Translations under genes and position numbers: made by a program
Notes under the pieces: model-generated
Seen by the model: the letters and a program-made list of their open reading frames with translations, nothing else
Databases searched by the model: none
What the model was told of the DNA's origin: nothing
NCBI RefSeq assembly: GCF_014200505.1
Contig: NZ_JACHBX010000003.1
Coordinates: 666,423-730,422, forward strand
Length of the DNA stretch: 64,000 nt
Source of the DNA: Massilia aurea
GTDB lineage: Bacteria > Pseudomonadota > Gammaproteobacteria > Burkholderiales > Burkholderiaceae_D
Reading direction: 5' to 3'
Shown here: positions 21,427 to 31,905 of the stretch, one piece after another
How the letters are laid out: each line of letters opens with the position of its first letter
How positions within the stretch are numbered: the stretch's first letter is position 1

Positions 21427-21454
21427 AGTTTACTCCTTTGACCAGCCCTGTCAA
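21427..21454 (-). promoter_or_regulatory. Promoter of 6S RNA
   Basis: On the reverse strand TTGACA (21454-21449), a 16-base spacer and TAAACT (21432-21427) form a sigma70-type promoter. The predicted start at about 21420 agrees with the start of the 6S structure. Confidence 0.7.
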
Positions 21455-21468
21455 ACGGATTCGGCCTT

Positions 21469-21780
21469 TCAGGTCAGATTTTCCTGGTCAGTCAGAACGC
21501 GGTCCAGCACCGTGTGCATCGACTCGAGTTTCTGCTTGACCTCGAGGATCGACATGTCCGACAGCGGTCCCTGCGGCGATTTCACCGACAGGAATTCGGC
21601 GGCCACGCTCAGCGCCGCCATCACGGCGATGCGGTCGGTACCCTTGACCTTGCCGGAATCGCGCAGCTGGCACATCTTGCCATCGAGGTAGCTCACCGCT
21701 TCGCGCAGCGTGCGCTGTTCGCCGTCGCGGCATGCCAGGCGGTAGGACTGGCCCATGATATGCACGTCGAGATGGATCAT
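21469..21780 (-). CDS. zapA: Cell division protein ZapA
   Basis: The 103-residue protein is a ZapA homologue that bundles FtsZ filaments at the division ring. It has the N-terminal beta-strand core (I-H-L-D-V-H-I-M-G-Q-S-Y-R-L-A-C) and a C-terminal helix for tetramerisation. The start overlaps the stop of the upstream coiled-coil gene by four bases. 6S RNA follows downstream on the same strand, as in many proteobacteria. Confidence 0.93.
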   Translation of the reverse strand: MIHLDVHIMGQSYRLACRDGEQRTLREAVSYLDGKMCQLRDSGKVKGTDRIAVMAALSVAAEFLSVKSPQGPLSDMSILEVKQKLESMHTVLDRVLTDQENLT

Positions 21781-22106
21781 CGTGCCCCCTGACGTTGAGC
21801 GTGAGCGAGATGCGGCGGGATCGGCGCATTGGGATCGCGCGGCGCCTCCTGGGCAGACGCGTCTGCGACAGATGCGTCTGCAGCAGGTTCTTCTTCGGCG
21901 TCCGGCGCATCCGGCGGCTTCGGCAATTCGTCGAGCAGCGCTTCGACGCGGCGCTGCGCTTCGATCAGGCGTTCCTTGAACGCCAGATTTTCTGCGCTGA
22001 GCAAGGTATTGGCCTGCCGCAGCAGGTAATTCTCGGCACGCAACGACTGGGTCAGTTGCGCAAGCCGGTCGATTTTGTCTGAAAGGTCTTGGAATTCGGA
22101 AATCAT
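21777..22106 (-). CDS. ZapB-like coiled-coil protein (TIGR02449-like)
   Basis: The 109-residue protein has a coiled coil over residues 1-65 and an acidic, Ala/Pro/Asp-rich tail. It matches small proteins encoded directly before zapA and grouped as TIGR02449, similar in size and pattern to ZapB. It is likely to act with ZapA at the division site; that is inference from the overlap and the family. The promoter -10 box ends only five bases before the ATG, so the mRNA may be leaderless; there is no Shine-Dalgarno sequence before the start. Confidence 0.85.
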   Translation of the reverse strand: MISEFQDLSDKIDRLAQLTQSLRAENYLLRQANTLLSAENLAFKERLIEAQRRVEALLDELPKPPDAPDAEEEPAADASVADASAQEAPRDPNAPIPPHLAHAQRQGAR

Positions 22107-22111
22107 CCGAC

Positions 22112-22141
22112 ACTATAGGATCGAGTTGCTTTTTCCGTCAA
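22112..22141 (-). promoter_or_regulatory. Promoter of the zapB-like/zapA operon
   Basis: On the reverse strand TTGACG (22141-22136), an 18-base spacer and TATAGT (22117-22112). The -10 box is five bases from the ATG at 22106, placing the likely transcription start at or next to the A of the start codon. Confidence 0.65.
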
Positions 22142-22324
22142 CCGGTGCTCATTGCCGTGCGGCAGTAATAGCGCTGGCGTGCGGCACCGATGTGGTTGGC
22201 GGTGTACGCTGCCGGCCTTCCGTGGCGTCACCCACGGCAGCCAAACGGCGGCAAACATTGCGAATATGCCAATGTCATCATTGCGCTATATCACATGTTT
22301 AAAATGATTTCACCATCATGCGCC

Positions 22325-22353
22325 TTGAAAAGGCAGGTTATCGTCCCTATAAT
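22325..22353 (+). promoter_or_regulatory. groESL promoter
   Basis: TTGAAA (22325-22330), a 17-base spacer and an exact TATAAT (22348-22353) form a strong sigma70 promoter. The same DNA also reads CTTGAAA...CCCTAT, close to a heat-shock sigma32 promoter. The last base of the -10 box is the first base of the CIRCE operator, so HrcA binding would block it. The rest of the 362-base gap (22107-22468) shows nothing else. Confidence 0.8.
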
Positions 22354-22379
22354 TAGCACTCGTTAGCTGAGAGTGCTAA
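22353..22379 (+). promoter_or_regulatory. CIRCE operator (HrcA site)
   Basis: TTAGCACTC, nine bases, GAGTGCTAA: an exact match to the consensus CIRCE element. It marks HrcA repression of groESL. hrcA itself is not in the window. Confidence 0.97.
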
Positions 22380-22468
22380 CAACTCTTTGCAGACCGGCGC
22401 AGCATCATCAGATTGCTGCGACGGCGTCAAAAACGCTAGTTAAACCATTGAATATTAAGGAGTTTTGC

Positions 22469-22759
22469 ATGAACCTTCGCCCTCTGCACGATCGCGTAAT
22501 CGTGAAGCGTCTCGACCAGGAAACCAAAACTGCGTCCGGCCTGATCATCCCTGATGCCGCGGCAGAGAAGCCGGACCAAGGCGAAGTTCTCGCCGTTGGT
22601 AACGGTAAAGTGCAAGATAACGGCCAGCTCCGCCCTCTGGAAGTGAAAGTCGGCGATCGCGTGCTGTTCTCCAAGTATGGCGCTCAGACCGTCAAGATCG
22701 ATGGCCAGGAACTGCTGGTGCTGCGCGAAGAAGAAATCCTCGCGATCGTCGCACTGTAA
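22469..22759 (+). CDS. groES: Co-chaperonin GroES
   Basis: The 96-residue protein is the lid of the GroEL folding chamber. It starts [13 protein letters not shown] and has the mobile-loop region near residues 16-32 and the roof beta-hairpin. AAGGAG precedes the ATG. It is the first gene of the groES-groEL operon under CIRCE control; a 39-base gap separates it from groEL. Confidence 0.98.
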   Translation: MNLRPLHDRVIVKRLDQETKTASGLIIPDAAAEKPDQGEVLAVGNGKVQDNGQLRPLEVKVGDRVLFSKYGAQTVKIDGQELLVLREEEILAIVAL

Positions 22760-22795
22760 TTTCTGACCCCACTCACGAACATTTCGGAGAAATAA

Positions 22796-24445
<1,650 letters not shown>

Positions 24446-24505
24446 TTGCCGGGGCAGTCCGGGCGAAGCGCGCTGCGTGCTTCGCCCATACTACCCACAA
24501 TAAAA

Positions 24506-24537
24506 AACCCGCGAGGTTCACACCTCGCGGGTTTTTT
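24506..24537. terminator. Bidirectional terminator after groEL
   Basis: AACCCGCGAGG and its reverse complement (from 24523) form a long GC-rich stem with a six-base loop. A-run and T-run flanks on the two sides allow it to serve both groEL and the convergent PEP-CTERM gene. Confidence 0.9.
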
Positions 24538-24558
24538 GTTGTCTGCGTTTTTTGCGTG

Positions 24559-25863
24559 TCAGCGGGCGCGCGGGCCCTTGCGACGCAACCACAGCAGCGC
24601 GGCCAGTGCGATGCCGCCGAGCCACAGCGTGCCCGGTTCAGGCACTTCGGTCGGCGGGGCCGGTTCGACCACGGTGTCGCCAGGGGTCGTTGGCGTCGCC
24701 GGCACGGTCGGGGTACCTGGCGTACCCGGCGCACCAGGGGTCTGCGGCGTGCCAGGCGTGCCAGGGGTACCCGGTGTGACCGGCGTGTCAGTACCGGCGC
24801 CTGGCGGCAAAGGCGGCAGCGGCGGCAGAGGCGGCAGCGTATCGACCGGCAGTTCGGGCACGCCGTTGCCGCCGCCGTCCCGCACGGGGGTCAAGGGCAG
24901 AACCGGGTTGCCACCAGGGCGATCCGTGCCGACCGGCGGACTAATGCTTCCCGGCACCGTGCTCCCGCCACCATCCCGGACCGGCACTGGTATGTCATTG
25001 CCGGTGTCGTCGCTGCCGCCGACAGGGCCAGGAGGGCCCAGCACGCCGCCAGAATAGATCGGCGAGCCATACCAGCCCGGCAGGCCAGGTGGTTGCCCCT
25101 GGCGGGACGGCGTCGGCGTCGGCGTCGTATTTTCCGGCGTCAGCAGGCCAGCGCCATCGGGGAAGCTGGTCGCGTAGTAGCGCTGCCCCACTGCCTCGCT
25201 GGTGGACAAGTCGTCCATGCCCACCGGCAGTATGCCGCCCTCTTCGCCTGCCACGCCAACCAGATCGGATGGCGTGCCGACAGCGAGCACGGTATCGAGT
25301 TCGGCTTCGCTTGGCCCGTGGGGTTCGACCGGATACTGCGGCATGTCCGAAATGCGGTTGGCGCAGCGGGCGCGGATCTCGTGCTCGCCGTCGGTCAGCA
25401 GCGTCTCGCCCTTCTCGAGCATGACCTTCTTCGAGGTCCAGTAGATTTGACCGTTTTTCCGGTACGACACATAAACCGCGCGCGGCGCCGTCACGGTCAC
25501 GGCGCGGGCATGCTCGACATTGAAGGTCGCGTAGTGCGCCGCCACGAGCCGGTCGGTGCGCAGGATCTGCGCCAGTTCGACCTTGTCCGCCACACCGCCG
25601 GGCACGACCGAGTGCCGGTAGATGCGCCGCGCCGCGGCCGTTTGCTGCGCCGTGGGCGCCGTCGTGCTCAACGCATGCGCTGGCGCAGCAGTGACCGGTG
25701 CCGCGTGCGAGGCCTGCCCGAACGTTGGCCAGCTGATCGAGGGCGATGGCAGCACGACGCCGGCCACGCCGACAGCAACACCCAGCACGGCCAGCGCCAT
25801 CAGGCGCTTTTCACGGTGCGAGCTTCGTTCGAGACGACGTTGGTAGGTAGCGCGGCTGTCCAT
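24559..25863 (-). CDS. PEP-CTERM protein with collagen-like/proline-rich linker
   Basis: The 434-residue protein has an N-terminal membrane segment (about 22-40) and a globular part (about 70-225) without a recognised family. A long Pro/Gly/Thr-rich region (about 240-400) follows, with G-T-P and P-L-P repeats including a P-G-T-P-G-T-P run. It ends with V-P-E-P-G-T-L, a hydrophobic helix and an Arg/Lys-rich tail. That tail is the PEP-CTERM sorting signal, processed by exosortase and usually linked to exopolysaccharide export. No exosortase gene is in the window. A surface or matrix role is inferred. Confidence 0.85.
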   Translation of the reverse strand: MDSRATYQRRLERSSHREKRLMALAVLGVAVGVAGVVLPSPSISWPTFGQASHAAPVTAAPAHALSTTAPTAQQTAAARRIYRHSVVPGGVADKVELAQILRTDRLVAAHYATFNVEHARAVTVTAPRAVYVSYRKNGQIYWTSKKVMLEKGETLLTDGEHEIRARCANRISDMPQYPVEPHGPSEAELDTVLAVGTPSDLVGVAGEEGGILPVGMDDLSTSEAVGQRYYATSFPDGAGLLTPENTTPTPTPSRQGQPPGLPGWYGSPIYSGGVLGPPGPVGGSDDTGNDIPVPVRDGGGSTVPGSISPPVGTDRPGGNPVLPLTPVRDGGGNGVPELPVDTLPPLPPLPPLPPGAGTDTPVTPGTPGTPGTPQTPGAPGTPGTPTVPATPTTPGDTVVEPAPPTEVPEPGTLWLGGIALAALLWLRRKGPRAR

Positions 25864-26076
25864 GCGATGTATTGACTGGTAGGAGTGATCCTACAGAATA
25901 TCATTACTTGCACTAACAAAATCAAATGCCGACATGAAACACATTGAGAGCGTGGTGAAAACCACGAAAGCATTTCCATGTGGGAATAATAACGTTCGTA
26001 TGGACGCTATGGACAACCCATTTGCCGCTAAAACAGGCATGGTTTAGTATGGCCGTCTTATCTTTCGGAACCTGCC

Positions 26077-26550
26077 ATGTCCCTACGCGCCGCTGCCCTC
26101 CCTATCTTGCGCATGTCCCTTGCCGCGCTTGCCCTGTGCTGCGCGGTCGCTGCCTGCCAGCGCGCCGAGCGACCGGCGCCACCGCCCGCCCCGGCGCCGG
26201 CCACACCCGTCGTCCAGGCGCCGGCGCACAGCAAGGAACAGGCCATGGCCGCCTTACTGGCCTTGCCGGAACTGAAGGCGTGGTCGGCGCAGATCGAACG
26301 GCGTACGGACGGCAAGGCGCACGGCGCTGTGGTCGAGGACAACCCGGCGCCGCGCGAGGTGAACGGCAAGACCTACTACCAGCTGAGTTTTGTCGAAAAC
26401 CGCGCGCAGGACGCGCGGCGGCAAGAGAGCTTCCTGGTCGCGCAGGACGGCAGCGAAATCCTGGTCGAGGACACCGAGTCCGACACCCTCCTGAGCCTGC
26501 AGGAATGGCGCCGCACGATCGAGCGCGTCAACCTGAAAAGCGCAGATTAA
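26077..26550 (+). CDS. Small hypothetical lipoprotein
   Basis: The 157-residue protein has a signal peptide with lipobox V24-A-A-C27, so it should be lipid-anchored in the envelope. A Pro/Ala-rich linker (about 33-50) follows, then a globular part with N-G-K-T-Y-Y-Q-L-S-F-V-E-N and L-V-A-Q-D-G-S-E-I-L-V-E. I do not recognise the family. It ends convergently with the glucokinase-RpiR gene, overlapping it by four bases. Confidence 0.78.
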   Translation: MSLRAAALPILRMSLAALALCCAVAACQRAERPAPPPAPAPATPVVQAPAHSKEQAMAALLALPELKAWSAQIERRTDGKAHGAVVEDNPAPREVNGKTYYQLSFVENRAQDARRQESFLVAQDGSEILVEDTESDTLLSLQEWRRTIERVNLKSAD

Positions 26551-28394
26551 CTATCCAGGTGCGAGATCAGCAGCCGGCGCGGATCCTGCCCCGGCGCCGG
26601 TCCATGCTGGCCATCGACCGAGATCCCGACGGCCATGATATCGATCAGCAGCAGCTGCAGGATGCGCGAAATCATCGACAGAAAACTCGTGCTGTCCTCG
26701 GCGTGATCGACTGCCAGGCACACGCTGGCCTTGCGCGCCAGCGGCGACTGGCTGTTGCTGATCGCGATGACGTCGGCGCCGGCCGCGCGCGCGATGTCCA
26801 CTGCCTCCAGCAGTTCGGGCAAGCCGCCTGAATTCGATACCGCAATCACCACGTCGCCCGGCCCGAGCAATTCGGCGGCCAGCGTGAACAGGTGCGCGTC
26901 GCCATACAGCGCAGTAGGAATGCGAAAGCGAAAGAACTTGTGCTGGCCATCGAGCGCCACCGCGCGCGAATTGCCCATCGCGTAGAACTCGACGCGTTTG
27001 GCACGGCTGACCATCTCGATCGCGCGGTCCAGCGAGCGCACGTCGAGCTGGTCGCGAAAACGCAGGATCGCCGAGACCGTGTTGTCGATGACCTTGGCCG
27101 ACAGATCGTGCGTGCTGTCGCTCAGGCGCACCTGGCTGTGGCGCACGGGGATCGAGCCGGTCAGGCTGCTGGCGAACTTGAGCTTGAAGTCGGCCAGGCC
27201 CTGGAAGCCCAGCGAGCGGCAAAACCGGATCACGGTCGGCTGGCTCACGTCGGCCAGGCGCGCGATCTCGGCGATCGGCTCATTGAGCACCATGCGCGGC
27301 TGGTCGATCACGAGGCTGGCCACGCGCCCTTCGGCGGGCGAGAGCTCGTGGCGCAGCTGCGTGATGCGCTCCATCAGCGTGTTGGCCCCGCTGCGTCCGC
27401 GCAGGTGTTCGGCCAGGATGGTGGCCACGCCGTGGAAGGCGGGGTTCGGCGTCGTGATCACCCAGGTCGGAATGTCGGCCAGGTAGTCCGAGAAACGGCC
27501 CTTGGCTTCGAAGCGCGCGCGAAACGGCGAGCTGGCAAACCACTCGCCCAGGCGCGGCACGATGCCCCCGCCGATGTACACGCCGCCAAACGCGCCAAGC
27601 GTGACGGCCAGGTTAGCCGCCGCGCCGCCCAGCATGCCGCAGAAGCATTCGAGCGTTTCCAGGCACAGCGCATCGTTCTGTTCGAGCGCGCCGGCCACGA
27701 TCGTCGCGGCCGTGCGCGGCGCCGCGTCGACGCCATTGCGGTCGGCCAGCGCGCGGTAGATCACTTCCATCCCGGGCCCGGAAATCAGGCGCTCGTTCGA
27801 CACGTGCGGCCACTCGCGCCACGCGTATTGCAGGATCGCGAATTCGCGCTCGTCGAACGGCGCGAAGTTCACGTGCCCGCCTTCGCTGCCCAGCGTGACG
27901 AAACCGTCGGCGGTCGGAATCCCGCCCGAGACGCCCAGGCCCGTGCCCGGCCCCAGCACGCCGATGACCGCGCCCGGCACCGCCTTGCCCGGGCCGACCT
28001 GCATCAGGTCGTCGCGCGCAAAATTGGGCAAGGCCGTGGCCAGCGCCGTGAAGTCATTGACGATCAACAGCGTGGCCAGGCCCAGCTCGCGCCGCACCGC
28101 ATCGGTGGAAAACTCCCACGCGCGGTTGGTCATGCGCACATAGTCGCCGCTGATCGGATTGGCCACCGCAAAGGCGCCGTGGTGCAGCGTGACGTCCTGG
28201 TGGTCGAGCAGATAATGGCGCAGCAGCGGCACGATGCCGGCGAAGTCGTCGCAGCGCAGCACCGCCACGTCGCGAAACACGCCGGGCGCGCATTGCAGCG
28301 CGAAGCGCGCATGCGTGGCGCCAATGTCCGCGAGCAGGCGCGGGCCATCGGCGAACGCCGTGCGCGCGAATTTTTCGGGCTGCGCGCCGGCCAT
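26547..28394 (-). CDS. glk: Bifunctional glucokinase / RpiR-type regulator (copy 1)
   Basis: The 615-residue fusion has an N-terminal glucokinase (about 15-335; L-L-A-D-I-G-A-T-H-A-R-F phosphate-binding start, N-D-F-T-A-L-A, G-P-G-T-G-L-G). An RpiR-type helix-turn-helix (about 345-420) follows, with D-V-S-Q-P-T-V-I-R-F-C-R-S-L-G-F as recognition region. A sugar-phosphate-binding SIS domain (about 455-600) ends the protein. It would make glucose-6-phosphate in the cytoplasm and control sugar genes in response to a sugar phosphate. Such fusions are known in Burkholderiales. Its ATG shares one base with the stop of the upstream alpha-glucosidase gene, so they are co-expressed. A close paralogue is at 37368-39233. 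Confidence 0.93.
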   Translation of the reverse strand: MAGAQPEKFARTAFADGPRLLADIGATHARFALQCAPGVFRDVAVLRCDDFAGIVPLLRHYLLDHQDVTLHHGAFAVANPISGDYVRMTNRAWEFSTDAVRRELGLATLLIVNDFTALATALPNFARDDLMQVGPGKAVPGAVIGVLGPGTGLGVSGGIPTADGFVTLGSEGGHVNFAPFDEREFAILQYAWREWPHVSNERLISGPGMEVIYRALADRNGVDAAPRTAATIVAGALEQNDALCLETLECFCGMLGGAAANLAVTLGAFGGVYIGGGIVPRLGEWFASSPFRARFEAKGRFSDYLADIPTWVITTPNPAFHGVATILAEHLRGRSGANTLMERITQLRHELSPAEGRVASLVIDQPRMVLNEPIAEIARLADVSQPTVIRFCRSLGFQGLADFKLKFASSLTGSIPVRHSQVRLSDSTHDLSAKVIDNTVSAILRFRDQLDVRSLDRAIEMVSRAKRVEFYAMGNSRAVALDGQHKFFRFRIPTALYGDAHLFTLAAELLGPGDVVIAVSNSGGLPELLEAVDIARAAGADVIAISNSQSPLARKASVCLAVDHAEDSTSFLSMISRILQLLLIDIMAVGISVDGQHGPAPGQDPRRLLISHLDS

Positions 28395-30034
28395 CAGCGG
28401 TTCGCCGCCACGGTGCCGAACCAGGCCCCGTACGGCGCCAGCGTGACGCGGCCCTGCTGCGCACTGCCCTGCAAGCCGTCGACCGGCATCTGCGCCACGC
28501 CGTCGGTTGCCGGCCAGTCGAAGCTGACTTCTTCACCCGACAGATTGAACGCAGCCAGCACGCTGTCGTGCCCGGCCAGGTCCCGGCGCAGGGCCAGAAC
28601 CGGCTCGGGTGCATCGAAGAACGCGATCTCGCCGCGCGTCAGTTGTGGCAGGCTGCGGCGCAGGGCGATGAAGCGGCGCTGGAAGTTCAGCATCGAGTCA
28701 TGGTCGCGGTCTTGCACGTCGACGGCCGCCTTGACGTGCGCGGCGTCCACCGGCAGCCACGGCTGGCCGTCGGTAAAGCCCGCGTGCGGCGCGTCGGCGA
28801 CCCACGGCATCGGCGTGCGGCAGCCGTCGCGGCCCTTGAACTCGGGCCAGAAGGTCTTGCCGTACGGGTCCTGCAGCAGTTCGTACGGCACATCGGCTTC
28901 GGTCAGGCCCAGTTCATCGCCCTGGTACAGGCATGGCGTGCCCTTGAGCGAGAGCTGCATCGCCAGCACCAGCTTGGTGAAACCAGGGGCCGGGTTGACG
29001 CCGCCCCAGCGCGTGGCCACGCGGATCGCATCGTGGTTACCGACCGACCAGGACGCCCAGCCATCCTTGACGCGCTCGTTGAATTCCTCGACCTGGCGGC
29101 GCACATGCGCGGCCGTGAAGACCGGCGTAAGCAGATTGAAGCTGTAGGCCATGTGCAGCTTGTTGCCGCCTTCGGTGTACTCGCTCATCTGGGCCAGCGC
29201 GTCGTCCGAGCTGATCTCGCCGATCGACACGGCGCCGAATTCATTCAGCTGTGCGCGCACGCGCTCGAGGAACGCGATGTTCTCGGGCTGCGTCTTGTCG
29301 TACAGGTGCGCCTGCATGCCGTACGGGTTCACGTCGGTCACGGTCGACGTGTCGCGCACCAGCGCTGGCGGGTTGCTGCGCAGCTGGCGATCGTGGAAGT
29401 GGAACACGCACGCATCCATGCGCACGCCATCGACGCCGCGCTCGAGCCAAAAGCGCTGCGCATCGAGGTGCGCCTGCTGCACCAGCGGATTGTGGAAGTT
29501 CAGCTGCGGTTGGCTCACGAGGAAGTTATGCAGGTAGTACTGCTTGCGGCGGGTGTCCCACTGCCACGACGAGCCGCCGAACACCGACAGCCAGTTGTTG
29601 GGTGGGTTGCCGTCCGGGAGCGGGTCGGCCCACACATACCAGTCCGACTTCGGATTGTCGCGGTTGGCGCGGCTTTCGACGAACCATTTGTGCGTCTCGG
29701 CCGTGTGCGACATGACCTGGTCGATCATGATCTTCAGGCCCAGGCTGTGCGCCTTGGCGACCATGCGGTCAAAGTCGGCCAGGTCGCCAAACAGCGGATC
29801 GACGTCGCAATAGTCCTCAATGTCGTAGCCAAAATCGGCCATCGGCGACTTGAAGAACGGCGACAGCCAGACGATGTCCACGCCCAGGCTCGCGATGTAG
29901 TCGAGCTTTTCAGTCACGCCGGCCAGGTCGCCGACCCCGTCACCGTTGGTGTCGAGGAAGCTGCGCGGGTATACCTGATAGATGATGGCTTCGCGCCACC
30001 AGTTCGGGTTGTCGGTCGTCGAGATCTGGGTCAT
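28394..30034 (-). CDS. Cytoplasmic GH13 alpha-glucosidase
   Basis: The 546-residue enzyme of glycoside hydrolase family 13 lacks a signal peptide, so it acts in the cytoplasm on imported maltose and short dextrins. Catalytic residues are visible: the nucleophile Asp in G-V-R-M-D-A (about 206), the acid Glu in S-I-G-E-I-S (about 273) and the transition-state Asp in G-N-H-D-A-I-R (about 334). The pattern around Q-V-Y-P-R-S-F matches alpha-glucosidases/oligo-1,6-glucosidases. It is coupled to the downstream glucokinase-RpiR gene, so the glucose released would be phosphorylated at once. It has a good promoter upstream. Confidence 0.92.
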   Translation of the reverse strand: MTQISTTDNPNWWREAIIYQVYPRSFLDTNGDGVGDLAGVTEKLDYIASLGVDIVWLSPFFKSPMADFGYDIEDYCDVDPLFGDLADFDRMVAKAHSLGLKIMIDQVMSHTAETHKWFVESRANRDNPKSDWYVWADPLPDGNPPNNWLSVFGGSSWQWDTRRKQYYLHNFLVSQPQLNFHNPLVQQAHLDAQRFWLERGVDGVRMDACVFHFHDRQLRSNPPALVRDTSTVTDVNPYGMQAHLYDKTQPENIAFLERVRAQLNEFGAVSIGEISSDDALAQMSEYTEGGNKLHMAYSFNLLTPVFTAAHVRRQVEEFNERVKDGWASWSVGNHDAIRVATRWGGVNPAPGFTKLVLAMQLSLKGTPCLYQGDELGLTEADVPYELLQDPYGKTFWPEFKGRDGCRTPMPWVADAPHAGFTDGQPWLPVDAAHVKAAVDVQDRDHDSMLNFQRRFIALRRSLPQLTRGEIAFFDAPEPVLALRRDLAGHDSVLAAFNLSGEEVSFDWPATDGVAQMPVDGLQGSAQQGRVTLAPYGAWFGTVAANR

Positions 30035-30073
30035 TGGCTGGTCCGGGCTGATGCGTGATGTGGAATTCTAGGC

Positions 30074-30102
30074 AATATACATCAGGCGAACGGTCTTGAC
30101 AA
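30074..30102 (-). promoter_or_regulatory. Promoter of the alpha-glucosidase-glk operon
   Basis: On the reverse strand TTGTCA (30102-30097), a 17-base spacer and TATATT (30079-30074), 40 bases before the start codon. Confidence 0.65.
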
Positions 30103-30314
30103 TTCCAACCAGCCAGCGATAAAACCCATTTAGTCATTTAATTTCAATGACTTGAAGCGTTATAGGCGATTCTTCCGATTCTTCATCCGTACCTAAACTA
30201 CGTATGCATGTTGCCACTTTGTTTCTAGTTTGTTTCACGACAATTTTTATGTTGCAAAGAGAGGCGTCCCCGTCATAGCATCGCGTCTGTTTGCCAATTC
30301 AAGGAAGCGGTTCG

Positions 30315-31898
30315 ATGACATCTCTCGCAAAACCAGGCACCGGGCGCATGCCCCGGCAAATCCCCTACATCATTGCCAATGAGGGGTGCGAACGCTTCAG
30401 TTTCTACGGGATGCGCAACATCCTGACGCCCTTCCTGATCACGACCCTGTTGATGTTTTTGCCGGAAGACATGCGCACCGGCGAAGCCAAGCACGTGTTC
30501 CACACGTTTGTCATCGGCGTCTATTTCTTCCCGCTGTTGGGCGGCTGGCTGGCCGACCGCTACTTCGGCAAGTACAACACGGTGTTCTGGCTCAGTCTCG
30601 TGTACTGCCTCGGTCACGCCTGCCTGGCCATCTTTGAAGACAACGTCAACGGCTTCTACTTCGGCCTGTTCCTGATCGCGCTCGGCTCGGGCGGCATCAA
30701 GCCGCTGGTGGCCAGTTTTGTGGGTGACCAGTTCGACCACACCAACAAGGACAAGGCGAAAGTCGTCTTCGATGCCTTCTACTGGATCATCAATTTCGGC
30801 TCGTTCTTCGCCTCGCTCCTGATGCCGCTGCTGCTGCGCGACTACGGTCCGGCCTGGGCCTTCGGCGTGCCGGGCATCCTGATGTTCATCGCGACCATGG
30901 TGTTCTGGAGCGGCAAAAAGAAGTACGTGCACGTGCCGCCAGCGCCAGCCAATCCGCACTCGTTCATGCGCGTGGCGAAAAGCGCGCTGCTGGCCAGACA
31001 GCCCGGCCAGGGCCGTCCGGGCCTGAACCTGGCCTTGCTGGGCGCAGCCGGCGCCCTCGCGTCGCTGGCCATGGCCGCGCAATGGGGCTTCGTGATCGCT
31101 GCCTGTACTGCCCTGGTGCTGCTGATGGCCTTTGGCGGCATGGGCACCTCGATGCAACTGGACCGCGCACGCGGCCTGCATCCCGACGACGCCGTGGACG
31201 GCGTGCGCGCCGTGCTGCGCATCCTGATCGTGTTCGCGCTCGTCACGCCGTTCTGGTCGCTGTTCGACCAGAAGGCCTCGACCTGGATCGTGCAGGCCAA
31301 CACGATGACCACGCAGGTGAACCTCCTGGGCTGGACCTTCGACGTGATCCCGGCCCAGATGCAGGCCTTAAATCCCCTGCTCGTGATGCTGCTCATCCCG
31401 ATCAACAACATCGCGCTGTTCCCGCTGATGCGCAAGATGGGCGTCGAGCCCACGCCGCTGCGCCGCATGACGGCCGGTATCGCACTGTCGGCCGCGGCCT
31501 GGATCGTCGTGGGCAATCTGCAGGTCGCGCTCGACGCCGGCGATGCCGTCTCGATCGCGTGGCAGATCGCGCCGTATGCGCTGCTCACGCTCGGTGAAGT
31601 GCTGGTCTCGGCCACGGGTCTCGAATTCGCCTACAGCCAGGCGCCAGCTTCGATGAAGGGCGTGATCATGGCGCTGTGGTACCTGGCCGTCACGGTCGGC
31701 AACCTGTGGGTGCTGATCGTCAATGCCAGCGTGAAGAATGAATCGGTGATCGCGTATATCGAAGGCTCGGGCGTCGGGGTGATGGCGTTCCAGATGTACT
31801 TCTTTGCCGCGTTCGCGCTGCTATCGGCAGCGGCGTTTGGCTGGTATGCGACGCGCTACCGCATGGTCGACCACTATCGCAGCAGCGTCGCGGGGTAA
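30315..31898 (+). CDS. POT-family (PTR2) proton-coupled transporter
   Basis: The 527-residue inner-membrane protein has about 12-14 hydrophobic segments and the POT signature E-G-C-E-R-F-S-F-Y-G-M-R (E-x-x-E-R-F) in helix 1. It also has G-G-W-L-A-D-R-Y-F-G-K-Y after helix 2 and F-Y-W-I-I-N-F-G-S near helix 5. The family imports di- and tripeptides with protons. Here it lies seven bases before the pullulanase gene and divergent from the alpha-glucosidase, which raises the question of whether it carries a peptide or something glucan-related. The ATG at 30315 is preferred over the one at 30291 because of AAGGAAG just upstream. Confidence 0.9.
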   Translation: MTSLAKPGTGRMPRQIPYIIANEGCERFSFYGMRNILTPFLITTLLMFLPEDMRTGEAKHVFHTFVIGVYFFPLLGGWLADRYFGKYNTVFWLSLVYCLGHACLAIFEDNVNGFYFGLFLIALGSGGIKPLVASFVGDQFDHTNKDKAKVVFDAFYWIINFGSFFASLLMPLLLRDYGPAWAFGVPGILMFIATMVFWSGKKKYVHVPPAPANPHSFMRVAKSALLARQPGQGRPGLNLALLGAAGALASLAMAAQWGFVIAACTALVLLMAFGGMGTSMQLDRARGLHPDDAVDGVRAVLRILIVFALVTPFWSLFDQKASTWIVQANTMTTQVNLLGWTFDVIPAQMQALNPLLVMLLIPINNIALFPLMRKMGVEPTPLRRMTAGIALSAAAWIVVGNLQVALDAGDAVSIAWQIAPYALLTLGEVLVSATGLEFAYSQAPASMKGVIMALWYLAVTVGNLWVLIVNASVKNESVIAYIEGSGVGVMAFQMYFFAAFALLSAAAFGWYATRYRMVDHYRSSVAG

Positions 31899-31905
31899 GC
31901 GGTCC

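Noticed and set aside
24660..24860. Short tandem sequence as a possible CRISPR or satellite
   Set aside because: The repeats are in-frame codons for the Gly-Thr-Pro and Pro-Leu region of the PEP-CTERM protein; there are no unique spacers.
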